21,967 nt of DNA from Mesostigma viride (taxonomy: Eukaryota; Streptophyta; Mesostigmatophyceae; Mesostigmatales; Mesostigmataceae), in NCBI GenBank assembly GCA_009746045.1, contig RPFO01001497.1, positions 1-21,967 of the forward strand, in the 5' to 3' direction. How positions within the stretch are numbered: position 1 is the stretch's first letter; every line of letters begins with the position of its first letter. The position numbers and the translations under genes are program-made. The notes under the pieces were generated by a model. The model ran no database searches, was not told the DNA's origin, and saw only the letters and a program-made list of their open reading frames with translations. This document shows, one piece after another, positions 1 to 7,208 of this stretch.

Positions 1-180
1 ATACCAGATAGTGTTTAGATTAGCAGTTAGTCCTTAGCATGGGCAACGCGCATGTGGCCCATAATGCCCCATGGGATGTTGCAGTGCCTTAAGAATTTTA
101 GCCAAGCCTGCCTATAATGGGACGCCGATGGATGAAGTTATTTAAGCCATGCATTATGCCTATGCCAGAGAGATTTAGGC

Positions 181-776
181 CATGCCCTAGCCTTGTTGTA
201 TAGCCATGATGACTTTCCCCCCCGTGCGGTCCCCTTAGTTGGGTAAACCTGAGACATCATGGTGGTTGCCTAGGTGCCCTGAGGCACCCTCTAGAGCAAA
301 GTGGTTGCTTAACATTCCACTCTTGCAGAAGTAGCCCGGAAATGTATTAAAAGCAATGCCCCTTTCTCCGGGATATGTGCTACATATACTCCCAACGGAT
401 TTAGTATGTTTCTAATTATTAATTAATAATTAATTAATTAACTTAATTAATTACATTAATTAATTAAATGCTCTCTGTTGAAAGCCGATGCCCTAGCTCT
501 TGTATAGCCAATGATATCTTCCCCACATGACAGGCTCCCCCCTTAGCTGGGCATAGCTTGAAGTAGATCATGAGCATGGGGGTGCAGGTTCCTGTGCGCA
601 CCTTAGAGCAATGGCGTGTAGAGATTACATAACCCACTCTTGCAGACTGAGTAGCCAGAATGTATTAAAGCCAATTGCCCCTTCATCAGGGATATTGTGC
701 TACAGTTGCTCCCAAACGGAGTTATGTTCCTAATCTTAAAAAAATTAATTAATTAATTATTATATTAATTAATTAA
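181..776. repeat. Two diverged tandem copies of a ~300 bp unit
   Basis: Copy A runs about 181-470 and copy B about 485-776. Shared ordered blocks include ATGCCCTAG, TGTATAGCCA, CCACTCTTGCAGA, GTAGCC.G.AATGTATTAAA and TGCTACA..T.CTCCCAA.GGA, followed by TTAATTAA microsatellite. Divergence is substantial, so this is an old duplication or a satellite-like host repeat. Limits were set by eye. Confidence 0.65.
412..468. repeat. TTAATTAA low-complexity tract
   Basis: Almost pure TTAAT/AATTA repeats. A related tract lies at about 738-776 at the end of the second flank repeat. This is simple sequence with no coding potential. Confidence 0.8.
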
Positions 777-864
777 GTAGCTTCCTATCATCATTCCGTC
801 AATCATTCCGTATCGCGCATCGCGACTAGGAGAAGTGCACCACCCTTATGCTGGCATCTGCCAC

Positions 865-886
865 CCCTATAGTGACCCTATAGTGA
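865..886. repeat. Terminal 11-bp direct repeat (CCCTATAGTGA x2)
   Basis: Two exact head-to-tail copies of CCCTATAGTGA form the outermost left end. The reverse complement TCACTATAGGG is present twice at the very end of the window (21945-21966). They may be replication or telomere-resolution signals of the element; this is inference. Confidence 0.8.
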
Positions 887-909
887 CCGCGGCCTAGGAG
901 GGGGTCTCA

Positions 910-938
910 CCCTAAACCCTAAACCCTAAAACCCTAAA
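910..938 (+). repeat. CCCTAAA telomere-like repeats
   Basis: Four CCCTAAA units, three contiguous and the fourth after one extra A. This is the plant/green-algal type telomere motif, in the orientation of a left chromosome end. The matching TTTAGGG copies are at 21897-21925. Because both TIRs carry it, the motif belongs to the element rather than to a nearby chromosome end. Confidence 0.9.
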
Positions 939-1062
939 CCACTTGCAAAAAACATAAGTGCCCGCCTGCCACCACTGCTCACCAAGCTTGTGACATTTAG
1001 GCTGGCATCTGTCACCACCCCTGGCAGAATTGTGAGGGTGTGTGTTGGGGGTGTGACAAGGA

Positions 1063-1767
1063 TGGCGAAAAATTGCACGTACTTACTCTTATATAAAGAA
1101 CGCCCAATTTTTCGCCACCCTGCCACCCCTTGGCGCGGGTCATAGGAGGTGTTTGTCAAGGTGTGAGAGTGATGGCGAAAAATTGCACGTACTTACTCTT
1201 ATATAAAGAACGCCCAATTTTTCGCCACCCTGCCACCCCTTGGCGCGGGTCATAGGATGTGTTTGTCAAGGTGTGAGAGTGATGGCGAAAAATTGCACGT
1301 ACTTACTCTTATATAAAGAACGCCCAATTTTTCGCCACCCTGCCACCCCTTGGCGCGGGTCATAGGAGGTGTTTGTCAAGGTGTGAGAGTGATGGCGAAA
1401 AATTGCACGTACTTACTCTTATATAAAGAACGCCCAATTTTTCGCCACCCTGCCACCCCTTGGCGCGGGTCATAGGAGGTGTTTGTCAAGGTGTGAGAGT
1501 GATGGCGAAAAATTGCACGTACTTACTCTTATATAAAGAACGCCCAATTTTTCGCCACCCTGCCACCCCTTGGCGCGGGTCATAGGAGGTGTTTGTCAAG
1601 GTGTGAGAGTGATGGCGAAAAATTGCACGTACTTACTCTTAAGAAAAGAACGCCCAATTTTTCGCCACCTTCCCCCACTGGCCGGCGCTGAGGTGGCGTG
1701 GGTTGTTGGATGTGGCGAAAAATTGCACGTACTTACTCTTAAGAAAAGACCGCCCAATTTTTCGCCA
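1063..1767. repeat. Array of seven tandem hairpin units
   Basis: Each unit contains the 13-nt arm TGGCGAAAAATTG, a 29-nt spacer and the exact inverted arm CAATTTTTCGCCA (55 nt in total). Units start at 1063, 1173, 1283, 1393, 1503, 1613 (period 110) and 1713. The first five spacers contain CTTATATAAAG; the two inner ones contain CTTAAGAAAAG instead. The right TIR holds five such units. Arms and spacer are nearly invariant, so concerted evolution or recent amplification is likely. The units could be replication iterons, protein-binding sites or small promoters. Confidence 0.9.
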
Positions 1768-1935
1768 TGGCCTCGCAGGGTGAGGGAGCCGGCGAGGGCC
1801 GCGCGGCGGGGTGTGACCGGAACCGGATCGACGTCTACTCGGCGATGAGGAGACATTGAGCGCGACGTCTTGGAGGTTGTAAACGTTTTTACAAAGAAAT
1901 GCATGGCAGAAACAGGCTTTTATTAAAATATAATT

Positions 1936-3096
1936 TTACTTATCCGCTCCCTGCAGGAAAGGAGCGATTTCATCCATCGACAGGCCAGACAACGACGTGA
2001 TCGAATAATCCTTCTCATCGCCCCACCACGAGGGTTTATACCTATCAAGAAACGCGTGCATGTCCGCCTTCGAAATTTCCAAGTAACCACCGCCACGGCT
2101 GTTGCCCTTCGCCCCTTTGGCAGAAATTCCCAGAGTCGGGCTTAACAACCTGTTGACGAGCCCGCTACACTGTGCAAAAGACAAACTACCAGCCTCGCCT
2201 GCTCGCCGTTGGTATCCAAATGTTGAGCGCATGAACCAGGCCTTGTCGGCAATTTCGCTATCAATTTTATTCCCTAGTGCAATCGTCTCGTCGCGCGTCA
2301 ACTTCATTGTGAGATTGGACGGATCAGCCGTCGTGATGAAGTCGATGATAGGCGTCCCTTCTAGTAGCTTGAGCGTAATGGCCAGAGACTGTGCTAGTCC
2401 AAAACGAGAATACGCCTTCAAATCAAACAAGGACTCTGACTTCTGCAGAATCAACAGATTGTCTCTGAAATGCTCCTTGGTTCCTAGTCCCGTCAACTTC
2501 GAATATTGCCGAATGCCAGCGTACGCCTTCCTCCCCATCTCCTTGTCCAGAATTTGAGGGAGCTCGTCGTCGATGAGATCATACGGAATCATGTACAACC
2601 GGTGAACCAGTTCGTACACCGCCTTCAGACGCATTTCGTACGGTGAAAGTGGAACCGTGCCGCCGATTCTCCCCTCTAGATCCTTGTACTCCTCCTCGCT
2701 CATAAGCACCACCTCCCTGTCCTTGTCTGGATCTTCTAGTACCGGAAGCGGAGGGGCGTCGATGTCCCCCAACTCCTCCACTGCCGACACCTCCACGCCG
2801 TAGTCCTCCGTCAGTATCTTGATGAGATTTCCCTTGTAGTGGGACCTCGACACCGCGAGATCTTGCTGGTTCCGGCAGAAGAGACGGAACTTGGGGCAAT
2901 TTCTGTCATAGATACGCGACTTGTCCGCGCTCCAGTCGCAGACTACGTCGGCGTTGTCGAACAGCAGCTGGATGAGCGCAGTGTCCCCCGCGATCATGTT
3001 CTCGACGATCGTACCGTAGTCCGTTGGAGGCCTGTCAAGAAGCGAAGTCGTGTCTCGATAGAAGATGACCATCTCTCCCTTGACTAAGTGGCGCAC
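1936..3096 (-). CDS. Primase-helicase, C-terminal piece (after helicase motif VI)
   Basis: This 386-aa open frame is the last piece of the broken primase-helicase. The frame remains open upstream of its first ATG and there reads QQIFRVRHL (about 3115-3087), a good match to the Q-x-x-R-x-R motif VI of SF2 helicases; it then runs through MRHLVKGEMVIFYRDTT. The rest (a mostly alpha-helical region with PYEMRLKAVYELVHRLYMIPYDLIDDELP) has no motif I recognise but occupies the place of the C-terminal region in herpes origin-binding-like helicases. It ends 120 bp inside the left TIR border, so it is the last gene of the minus-strand block. The ATG at 3096 is probably internal, because the upstream piece joins by one base in the G-run at 3140-3143. 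Confidence 0.75.
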   Translation of the reverse strand: MRHLVKGEMVIFYRDTTSLLDRPPTDYGTIVENMIAGDTALIQLLFDNADVVCDWSADKSRIYDRNCPKFRLFCRNQQDLAVSRSHYKGNLIKILTEDYGVEVSAVEELGDIDAPPLPVLEDPDKDREVVLMSEEEYKDLEGRIGGTVPLSPYEMRLKAVYELVHRLYMIPYDLIDDELPQILDKEMGRKAYAGIRQYSKLTGLGTKEHFRDNLLILQKSESLFDLKAYSRFGLAQSLAITLKLLEGTPIIDFITTADPSNLTMKLTRDETIALGNKIDSEIADKAWFMRSTFGYQRRAGEAGSLSFAQCSGLVNRLLSPTLGISAKGAKGNSRGGGYLEISKADMHAFLDRYKPSWWGDEKDYSITSLSGLSMDEIAPFLQGADK

Positions 3097-3332
3097 CCTG
3101 AAAATTTGCTGGAGGGTTGTCGTGTAGCTCGCGTAGTATCCCCGTTGATGAAGAGTCCCACCATGCTGTCGAACGTGTGCTCCGTGTAGCTGACTCCAAC
3201 CGTGATCGTGGGGCTGAAGATCAAAAAGTCCAAGTCAGCCCACGCAGCATTCGCGCCAACCTCCAGATCCTCCTTGCTCGTCAGACTAGTGTAGAGACGC
3301 CCGTTCTTCTGTCGTGATTTTGAGTGCCTCAT
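3084..3332 (-). CDS. Primase-helicase piece with SF2 motif V-like region
   Basis: Fragment of the same gene. The recognisable part reads LYTSLTSKED, then AAWADLDFLIFSPTITVGVSY and FDSMVGLF, the region of herpes origin-binding-like SF2 helicases that includes the S-P-x-[IV]-x-x-G-V-S motif. Past the C-run at 3140-3143 (plus strand) this frame becomes meaningless (RATRQPSSKFSGCAT) while another frame gives GYYASYTTTLQQIFRVRHL, so a base is missing in that run. The upstream join is at TTTT 3318-3321. Confidence 0.7.
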   Translation of the reverse strand: MRHSKSRQKNGRLYTSLTSKEDLEVGANAAWADLDFLIFSPTITVGVSYTEHTFDSMVGLFINGDTTRATRQPSSKFSGCAT

Positions 3333-3633
3333 ACGCCATGGCGGCCTCTTTTTTGCCAGACATTGGGCAGAAAATCCTCTCTCCGGCCTCTATCCTCCTC
3401 TCACACTCAGCGACAAAGCGGTCCACGCAGACCTTTCGCCAGTTCTTTTCTGATGTCACGTCCACCCATCGCAGAGTCCTGTTGGTAGGGCGCCGGAAGG
3501 TGTTGCAATCCACCTCCATAGTATCCGCCGCGCGATAGGCCGCTATGAACTCGTATACCTTTCGAGTAACGGTAGCGTCTAGCGCAATCACGACCTTGGA
3601 CGTCTCAATGAGCCTGATGAACTTCCTCAACAC
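3286..3633 (-). CDS. Primase-helicase piece, mid-helicase region
   Basis: Fragment of the same gene, apparently starting at a GTG only because the frame is entered by a shift: the frame reads upstream as FAAPRGYKREVLRKFIRLIE. It contains TSKVVIALDATVTRKVYEF, typical of the segment after motif II in UL9-type helicases (target dumping and motif III region), and FVAECERRIEAGERIFCPMSGKKEA, which resembles the start of the second RecA-like domain. True coding appears to stop near 3320, where an extra A in an A-run moves the frame into the next piece. Confidence 0.7.
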   Translation of the reverse strand: MLRKFIRLIETSKVVIALDATVTRKVYEFIAAYRAADTMEVDCNTFRRPTNRTLRWVDVTSEKNWRKVCVDRFVAECERRIEAGERIFCPMSGKKEAAMAYEALKITTEERASLH

Positions 3634-3773
3634 CTCGCGCTTGTATCCACGTGGCGCTGCGAAATCGCGGTGAGGGTGTTATATATTTCGTCTAGGATGA
3701 GGAGATCGAACGGTTGGTCTGTGACGCGCAAGATGCTGTTAAGAACGACCAGCACCCTGTCATCAGACATCAT
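3627..3773 (-). CDS. Primase-helicase piece with Walker B (DEIY)
   Basis: A 48-codon open piece in a third frame. It reads MMSDDRVLVVLNSIL, then QPFDLLILDEIYNTLT: residues D28-E29 with preceding hydrophobics form helicase motif II. It fits exactly between the motif I piece (ending 3770) and the ALDATVT piece (from 3633). Likely shifts are at CCC 3774-3776 and AAA 3662-3664. It is not an independent gene. Confidence 0.7.
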   Translation of the reverse strand: MMSDDRVLVVLNSILRVTDQPFDLLILDEIYNTLTAISQRHVDTSARC

Positions 3774-4051
3774 CCCTTCGGACCGCTGAGGTAGTGACGG
3801 AAATTCGGGTCACTGGACAAGAGATGGAACGCGTTGTCCTCCCACACAATCGTCCTCCCACCCTCGCCCAGAGACTTGTAGTTGCGATCCTCCTCCTTGG
3901 ACAGGCTGATGTTGGCAACGATGCAGCACACGCGAATACCTGGATCCCTCCTCACCGCCTCGTTGACGAGTTCACGAATCCTCTCAGATTTACCTGTCCC
4001 GCAGTTGGACTGGACGAGGAAGGTGCTCTTATGCGGCCCCAAATAGCGCAT
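3770..4051 (-). CDS. Primase-helicase piece with Walker A (helicase motif I)
   Basis: A 93-aa piece with STFLVQSNCGTGKSERI near its start; G18-T-G-K-S22 is the P-loop. CCIVANISLSKEEDRNYKSL follows, as in SF2 helicases of the herpes origin-binding type. The preceding piece, in another frame, ends FSWDALFG; dropping one G from the G-run at 4037-4040 would join it to PHKSTFLVQS. So this is the start of the helicase domain fused behind the primase domain, not a separate gene with its own start. Confidence 0.75.
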   Translation of the reverse strand: MRYLGPHKSTFLVQSNCGTGKSERIRELVNEAVRRDPGIRVCCIVANISLSKEEDRNYKSLGEGGRTIVWEDNAFHLLSSDPNFRHYLSGPKG

Positions 4052-5330
4052 CCCAGCTGAATGGCTTGATTTTTTCGGACGAATACGTGTGAGTGAACGG
4101 CACTTGGTCAGATCCCGGTTGCTGCATCACGGGAGGTGCGATCTCGATCTTGCGAGCGTCTGGCGATTTCCTGTAGCAGTCATAAAAAACTTGTCCTGAC
4201 GGGTATTGGAGCGTGAATGGGCCGTTCTTCTCGTGCACCTTGTTGCATATGAGGCAGATGTGATCGTCGCATTGCTGGTACTTCACCCTCACGAGCTTGA
4301 CGTCTGGAGACAACTCAATGTAGCCGCACTCGAGATAGTCACACTCCGGAGCCACCTTCTCCATCGCCGCGAGAGATGCAGAAACGTCAATGTCCTTGCC
4401 CGCCGCCTTCACCGTGCACTCGCGACGTCCGCGAACCCCTCTCCTCTTCAACGATGCCGCCCAGTCCGGGGGCGCACTCACCAATACCCCGCCCGAGACG
4501 TCGTCCGGCGAGTAGATGTTGATGAGATGGTCGAGGAAGTCACTAGACGAGCCTTCACATGTGCGCAGAATTCCCAGAGGGTCAGTGTCCCCGAATTTGT
4601 GCATCCCGACGCATCGGAAAAGACTGTCTCTCCTGTAGACTGCTTCGTCTATCACCGTGTCCATTTCACCGAAATAGTCAGCTGGGTGGCGGCAGATCTC
4701 GTCGAATTGCTCTTGACCGTTCACTTTGAACTTCAGCAGCTCGTGCGCGTCCTCGTGAACGGGAGATGACAGGTCGAAAGACGCGCGCTTGATGAAATCG
4801 GTGAGGCCGCTGTACCAAAACACTCTCGCGTCCAGGTCGGCAAGAACGAGACCGCGCACGACGATGTGGAAAGACGACTTGAACAAATCCTTCTTCATGC
4901 GAGACGCCGTGCTGACCTCGTAGCGAAAGTCCTTGGTTGCGATGTTCAGGACGACGCGGCAGTACTCGTCGTGAACACGGCGAAAGTGTCCCGGGTAATC
5001 GATGTTCGCCAGACGCTCGTCATCTGGGTCGACCTTGTCGTCAATGTCGACGTACGCCCACGACGGGTCGTCGGGTTGTATGACTTCGTCGAGCGTGCGG
5101 CGAACGGGATGAGCAGCACACTCCGCATAGATCCGCGAAAAGTCTGCGAGGTTGCCATAATGCGCGTACTCGTTGGCGTCCTTCGTGTTGATGCCACGCG
5201 CGCAAATGAAGCGATGGCCGAGAGACACCCCAGCCTCTTTTGTGGGAGCCTTCTTGTAGCGCCACTGCGTGACGACCTTGTTCATGGTCTCATGGGTGGC
5301 CTCGGGTGGTGGTGGAGTAGAGCCAGCCAC
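4029..5330 (-). CDS. Archaeo-eukaryotic-type primase domain of a primase-helicase
   Basis: This is the N-terminal 433-aa piece of a replication protein expected to make primers and, with the downstream helicase pieces, unwind DNA. Motifs of the AEP/PrimPol fold are visible: YVDIDD (D95, D97) for metal binding, SFH at 153-155 (the SxH motif), and D228 followed by a basic FR..GMHK stretch (238-245). A zinc-binding module comes later: C354, C359, C362, H366 and C385, as in UL52/PrimPol-like primases. The frame opens at a GTG (5330); the first in-frame ATG is 5285 (MNKVVTQWRYKK). An alternative start at 5410 (MSSEPSRVV) needs one frameshift near 5310. TATA-like sequences lie upstream of both. The piece ends FSWDALFGAA only because of a frameshift at the 4037-4040 run. 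Confidence 0.75.
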   Translation of the reverse strand: MAGSTPPPPEATHETMNKVVTQWRYKKAPTKEAGVSLGHRFICARGINTKDANEYAHYGNLADFSRIYAECAAHPVRRTLDEVIQPDDPSWAYVDIDDKVDPDDERLANIDYPGHFRRVHDEYCRVVLNIATKDFRYEVSTASRMKKDLFKSSFHIVVRGLVLADLDARVFWYSGLTDFIKRASFDLSSPVHEDAHELLKFKVNGQEQFDEICRHPADYFGEMDTVIDEAVYRRDSLFRCVGMHKFGDTDPLGILRTCEGSSSDFLDHLINIYSPDDVSGGVLVSAPPDWAASLKRRGVRGRRECTVKAAGKDIDVSASLAAMEKVAPECDYLECGYIELSPDVKLVRVKYQQCDDHICLICNKVHEKNGPFTLQYPSGQVFYDCYRKSPDARKIEIAPPVMQQPGSDQVPFTHTYSSEKIKPFSWDALFGAA

Positions 5331-5343
5331 GGAATGTCAACGT

Positions 5344-5352
5344 CCTTTATAC
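5344..5352 (-). promoter_or_regulatory. TATA-like box upstream of primase-helicase
   Basis: The minus strand reads GTATAAAGG here, about 60 nt before the ATG at 5285. A second candidate, TTAATATACTATC, sits directly before the alternative ATG at 5410. Only one is likely to matter; which one depends on the true start. Confidence 0.35.
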
Positions 5353-5410
5353 TCCCACGGTGCTTTCTAGAAGGTTCGACTGTGACGACACGACTCGGTT
5401 CAGACGACAT

Positions 5411-5580
5411 GATAGTATATTAATTGTTTAGAAAAAAAAAATTCAGATTATAAAATGCCAAACCCTCGAACCTCGACCCTCGAGAAAAATGTTCCCATGG
5501 AACTTTTATATTCCCTGTATAATGCATGCAGTTTAGAATACCCTTTTCGACATTCATGAAAATTTCCCACGGGAAACTAT
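5411..5580. other. AT-rich intergenic region with short hairpins
   Basis: 170 bp between the recombinase stop and the primase upstream region, with no coding potential. It contains an A-run, TTTATATTCCCTGTATAAT (AT-rich promoter-like) and the perfect short hairpin TTTCCC-AC-GGGAAA at 5563-5576, immediately after the recombinase stop, which could serve as its 3' end signal. Confidence 0.4.
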
Positions 5581-6696
5581 CTACTTTTTCCTCGGCCTCA
5601 GCCGACGTCCGCCAGTCTCGCCACCCTGCCTCTCGTAAACGGCTCCTGTCAGTACGTCATGGCCCATCATGTCGCCAGCCCATTTACGTTTCTTAAATGA
5701 AGCGCCCTTCAGGAAACGAGTGATGTATGCTTGTCGCGTGGCATCGATGCCTCCGTAAATCCGGTTGTAACGGGCGCTGTAGAGCTCGTGTTTGATCGGA
5801 ATGCCAGGCTCTGATTCGAAAAGGAATTTCTGTCCAGCCTTAGCACGGGCATCCAACGCTTTGATGAGCTTTCCGTACTTCTTCGGGATGACGACGTCAT
5901 AAACTGGCATGCTGTGCTGCGTTTTGAAATTCTGGATGTAGAATCTCCTCTCGCTCGGGATGTAGCCGTTCTCGTGCGGTCCTAGCTCAGCGACCGAGTC
6001 GACGATGCGCATCTGGTCGTGATTGTAACGCGTCGGTGGTAGATCTTCACCCGAGAGATAGATCAAGCCCATGAGCGCGGCGTCGGACGTGGGATCGGCT
6101 TCGTACTCTGCTTTGGCGATCTTCTGGAGCTGTTCGTACGTGTACCTCAGCGGCTTGTTCTCGGCACGGTCGAACCGTCTGTCCAGGTCACCAACCTTCA
6201 GCTCTCTGACACGAGCAGTGTACGCGTCCGTAACGTGACTCGGGAGCCTCTTCTCGGGCGGCATCATTCGGTTCACGCCGTTGATGACCCCGAGGAGCTG
6301 CTTCTCATTCTCCCTCCAGGCGTCGTCCTTCGAGTGCTGGGTCTTGCGCTTGGGTTCTGATGTCTCGTGCACCACGCGAAGAACACGAGCTGTGTCGGCA
6401 AGGCAATCAACGGACTCGTACTGCGAGCACCCCAGTTTGTCGAGCAGGACCCGCATCCTGCCAATGTATCCCAAAGCGGTCTTGCGAGTCGCCCCGCGCT
6501 CCTTCGATGGCCTGCCACGCTCGTGCTGCTCTGGTCGCGCTTCCGCTGCGGCGACGGCCTCGTCGAAGGTCCAGTACCGCCCTCCTCCAGCTCGCGGGAG
6601 TTTCCTCATGGTGCGGTGGCTCCGGCGAGGGTGGAGAGGTCGCCTGCAAGCCGATTTTTTCCGCGCACTCGGGGTTATTTGCGATCCATCGGTCAC
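5581..6696 (-). CDS. Tyrosine recombinase / integrase
   Basis: Catalyses strand exchange through a tyrosine nucleophile and would integrate the element or resolve its ends. In the 371-aa frame the C-terminal catalytic block is visible: DATR (R321, in the HxxR position with the first His replaced by Asp), MMGH (H346) and the nucleophile in GAVY (Y354), followed by a basic tail RRLRPRKK. A candidate first catalytic Arg lies in SGEDLPPTRYNHD. The N-terminal core-binding part starts around RYWTFDEAVAAAEA and RKTALGYIGRMRVLL. Residues before MRKLPRAGGG (ATG 6609) look like out-of-frame sequence; the real start is either 6609 or the upstream frame beginning at 6841, joined by one base at CCC 6580-6582. 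The usual DDE retroviral-like integrase of Polintons is absent, as in many PLVs. Confidence 0.75.
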   Translation of the reverse strand: MTDGSQITPSARKKSACRRPLHPRRSHRTMRKLPRAGGGRYWTFDEAVAAAEARPEQHERGRPSKERGATRKTALGYIGRMRVLLDKLGCSQYESVDCLADTARVLRVVHETSEPKRKTQHSKDDAWRENEKQLLGVINGVNRMMPPEKRLPSHVTDAYTARVRELKVGDLDRRFDRAENKPLRYTYEQLQKIAKAEYEADPTSDAALMGLIYLSGEDLPPTRYNHDQMRIVDSVAELGPHENGYIPSERRFYIQNFKTQHSMPVYDVVIPKKYGKLIKALDARAKAGQKFLFESEPGIPIKHELYSARYNRIYGGIDATRQAYITRFLKGASFKKRKWAGDMMGHDVLTGAVYERQGGETGGRRLRPRKK

Positions 6697-6841
6697 TGGG
6701 ATTCCAGACGCCCTTCTTGACCTTGCTTTTCGCCGAGATGCAGTTCGTCTGGTCGCGGGCGATTGCTCGCCTCTTCGCCTGGGCCCGTCGCCATTGCTCG
6801 CGACGCTCCTCTACGGTCACCGTCATCTGATGACTGAACAT
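6572..6841 (-). CDS. Probable N-terminal extension of the tyrosine recombinase, or small basic protein
   Basis: From ATG 6841 (or 6826) this frame gives protein-like sequence: MTVTVEERREQWRRAQAKRR, then KVKKGVWNPSDRWIANNPECAEKIG, then a Pro-rich linker PPSPEPPHHEETPASWRR. Beyond about 6580 the frame stays open to 6407, but there the recombinase frame is clearly the coding one. Removing one base from the G-rich run at 6580-6582 would fuse it to RYWTFDEAV of the recombinase. A TATAAAAAG box lies at 6864-6872. I think it is the true start of the recombinase, but a separate overlapping gene cannot be excluded. Confidence 0.5.
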
Positions 6842-7196
6842 GAGACAATTTTTTGGCTCGAGGCTTTTTATACCCTACGGGGTGGATCCTTGGGCGCCCT
6901 CGAGGCCGTTTCGGTTCGTGTCGTTTTTCCGTTTTGGAGGGTGAGCGCCCACGTGGACGCCTGCGATCGCCCACCAAGGCGAGGATGGCCAATCGGATTT
7001 CGGGGCTCATGTCGTGACAGGTGGACGGAATCGTGTCGTGGTGGCCTGCTTCTTGAAGGATCCTGACGACACGTTCTAGAGTTTTCTGCCCAGTCGAGAA
7101 CCCGAACAATATCGGAGGAGTGCTTGGGTGTCCAACACGTACTCCTTCTCGGCGCCTGCGTATCGTTTGGTGGACGGAATATCCATAGTATATCAT
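6693..7196 (-). CDS. Basic AT-hook-like protein
   Basis: 167-aa frame. The middle is strongly basic with AT-hook-like cores: RRRPRGRSPSK and KRPRGRPRIHP (G-R-P in an Arg/Pro context), then KKPRAKK. Such motifs bind the minor groove of AT-rich DNA, so a DNA-binding or regulatory role is plausible. The N-terminal part (QKTLERVVRILQEAG, MSPEIRLAILALVGD) looks helical. The last ~45 residues overlap the recombinase leader and look like shadow sequence, so the real C terminus is uncertain. It starts about 13 nt after the corrected ATPase stop. Confidence 0.5.
   Translation of the reverse strand: MIYYGYSVHQTIRRRREGVRVGHPSTPPILFGFSTGQKTLERVVRILQEAGHHDTIPSTCHDMSPEIRLAILALVGDRRRPRGRSPSKTEKRHEPKRPRGRPRIHPVGYKKPRAKKLSHVQSSDDGDRRGASRAMATGPGEEASNRPRPDELHLGEKQGQEGRLESQ
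6864..6872 (-). promoter_or_regulatory. TATA box upstream of recombinase leader
   Basis: The minus strand reads GGGTATAAAAAGCC, 23 nt before the ATG at 6841. The spacing is short for a eukaryotic-type promoter but the match is strong. It lies inside the preceding AT-hook ORF. Confidence 0.5.
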
Positions 7197-7208
7197 GTTC
7201 AGAGAAAA

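Larger units (their letters stand above)
1..864. other. Non-coding AT-rich flank, probably host DNA
   Basis: No coding sequence is seen here. The stretch contains two diverged copies of a ~300 bp unit (about 181-470 and 485-776); each holds a CCCTAG..TTGTATAGCCA start, a CCACTCTTGCAGA block, a GGGATAT.GTGCTACA block and an AT-rich TTAATTAA tail. It lies outside the terminal inverted repeat and has no counterpart at the right end of the window, so I infer it is host chromosome next to the integrated element. A short stretch just outside the TIR (851-867) resembles sequence inside the TIR near 1002-1021, so the exact border is slightly uncertain. Confidence 0.6.
865..1815. repeat. Left terminal inverted repeat of the element
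   Basis: This 951-bp segment matches the reverse complement of 21240-21966. From the outside inwards it has two tandem CCCTATAGTGA units (865-886), a CCTAGGAG..GTCTCAC block, four CCCTAAA telomere-like units (910-938), a unique stretch, seven tandem ~110-bp units and a GC-rich inner border ending in GGGGTGTG. Identity stops abruptly at 1815/21240. The left copy is ~224 bp longer, which is accounted for by two extra 110-bp units. TIRs of this kind mark polinton-like viruses and Polintons/Mavericks. Confidence 0.95.

Noticed and set aside
910-938. A true chromosome end
   Set aside because: The repeats are only four units long, are mirrored at the other TIR, and non-telomeric sequence continues outside on the left.
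926-1159. 77-aa ORF repeated in both TIRs (also 21676-21909)
   Set aside because: It runs through telomere repeats and hairpin arms and exists twice only because of the TIR; no protein-like features beyond an open frame.
1063-1767. Possible CRISPR array because of regular repeats
   Set aside because: The whole 110-bp unit including the spacer is conserved, so there are no variable spacers; the repeats have inverted arms and lie in a eukaryotic element.
1570-1904. ORFs on both strands inside the inner left TIR
   Set aside because: They translate the repeat arms (RKIGRSF...KYVQFFAI) and nothing else; counterparts in the right TIR are likewise repeat translations.
3084-4051. Programmed ribosomal frameshifting as the explanation for the split helicase
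   Set aside because: Five or more shifts in different directions, without a consistent slippery heptamer, in one gene is not plausible.
4206-5423. Long plus-strand ORFs antisense to the primase (187 and 185 aa)
   Set aside because: Arg/Val-rich shadows of the GC-rich minus-strand gene, whose primase motifs are clear.
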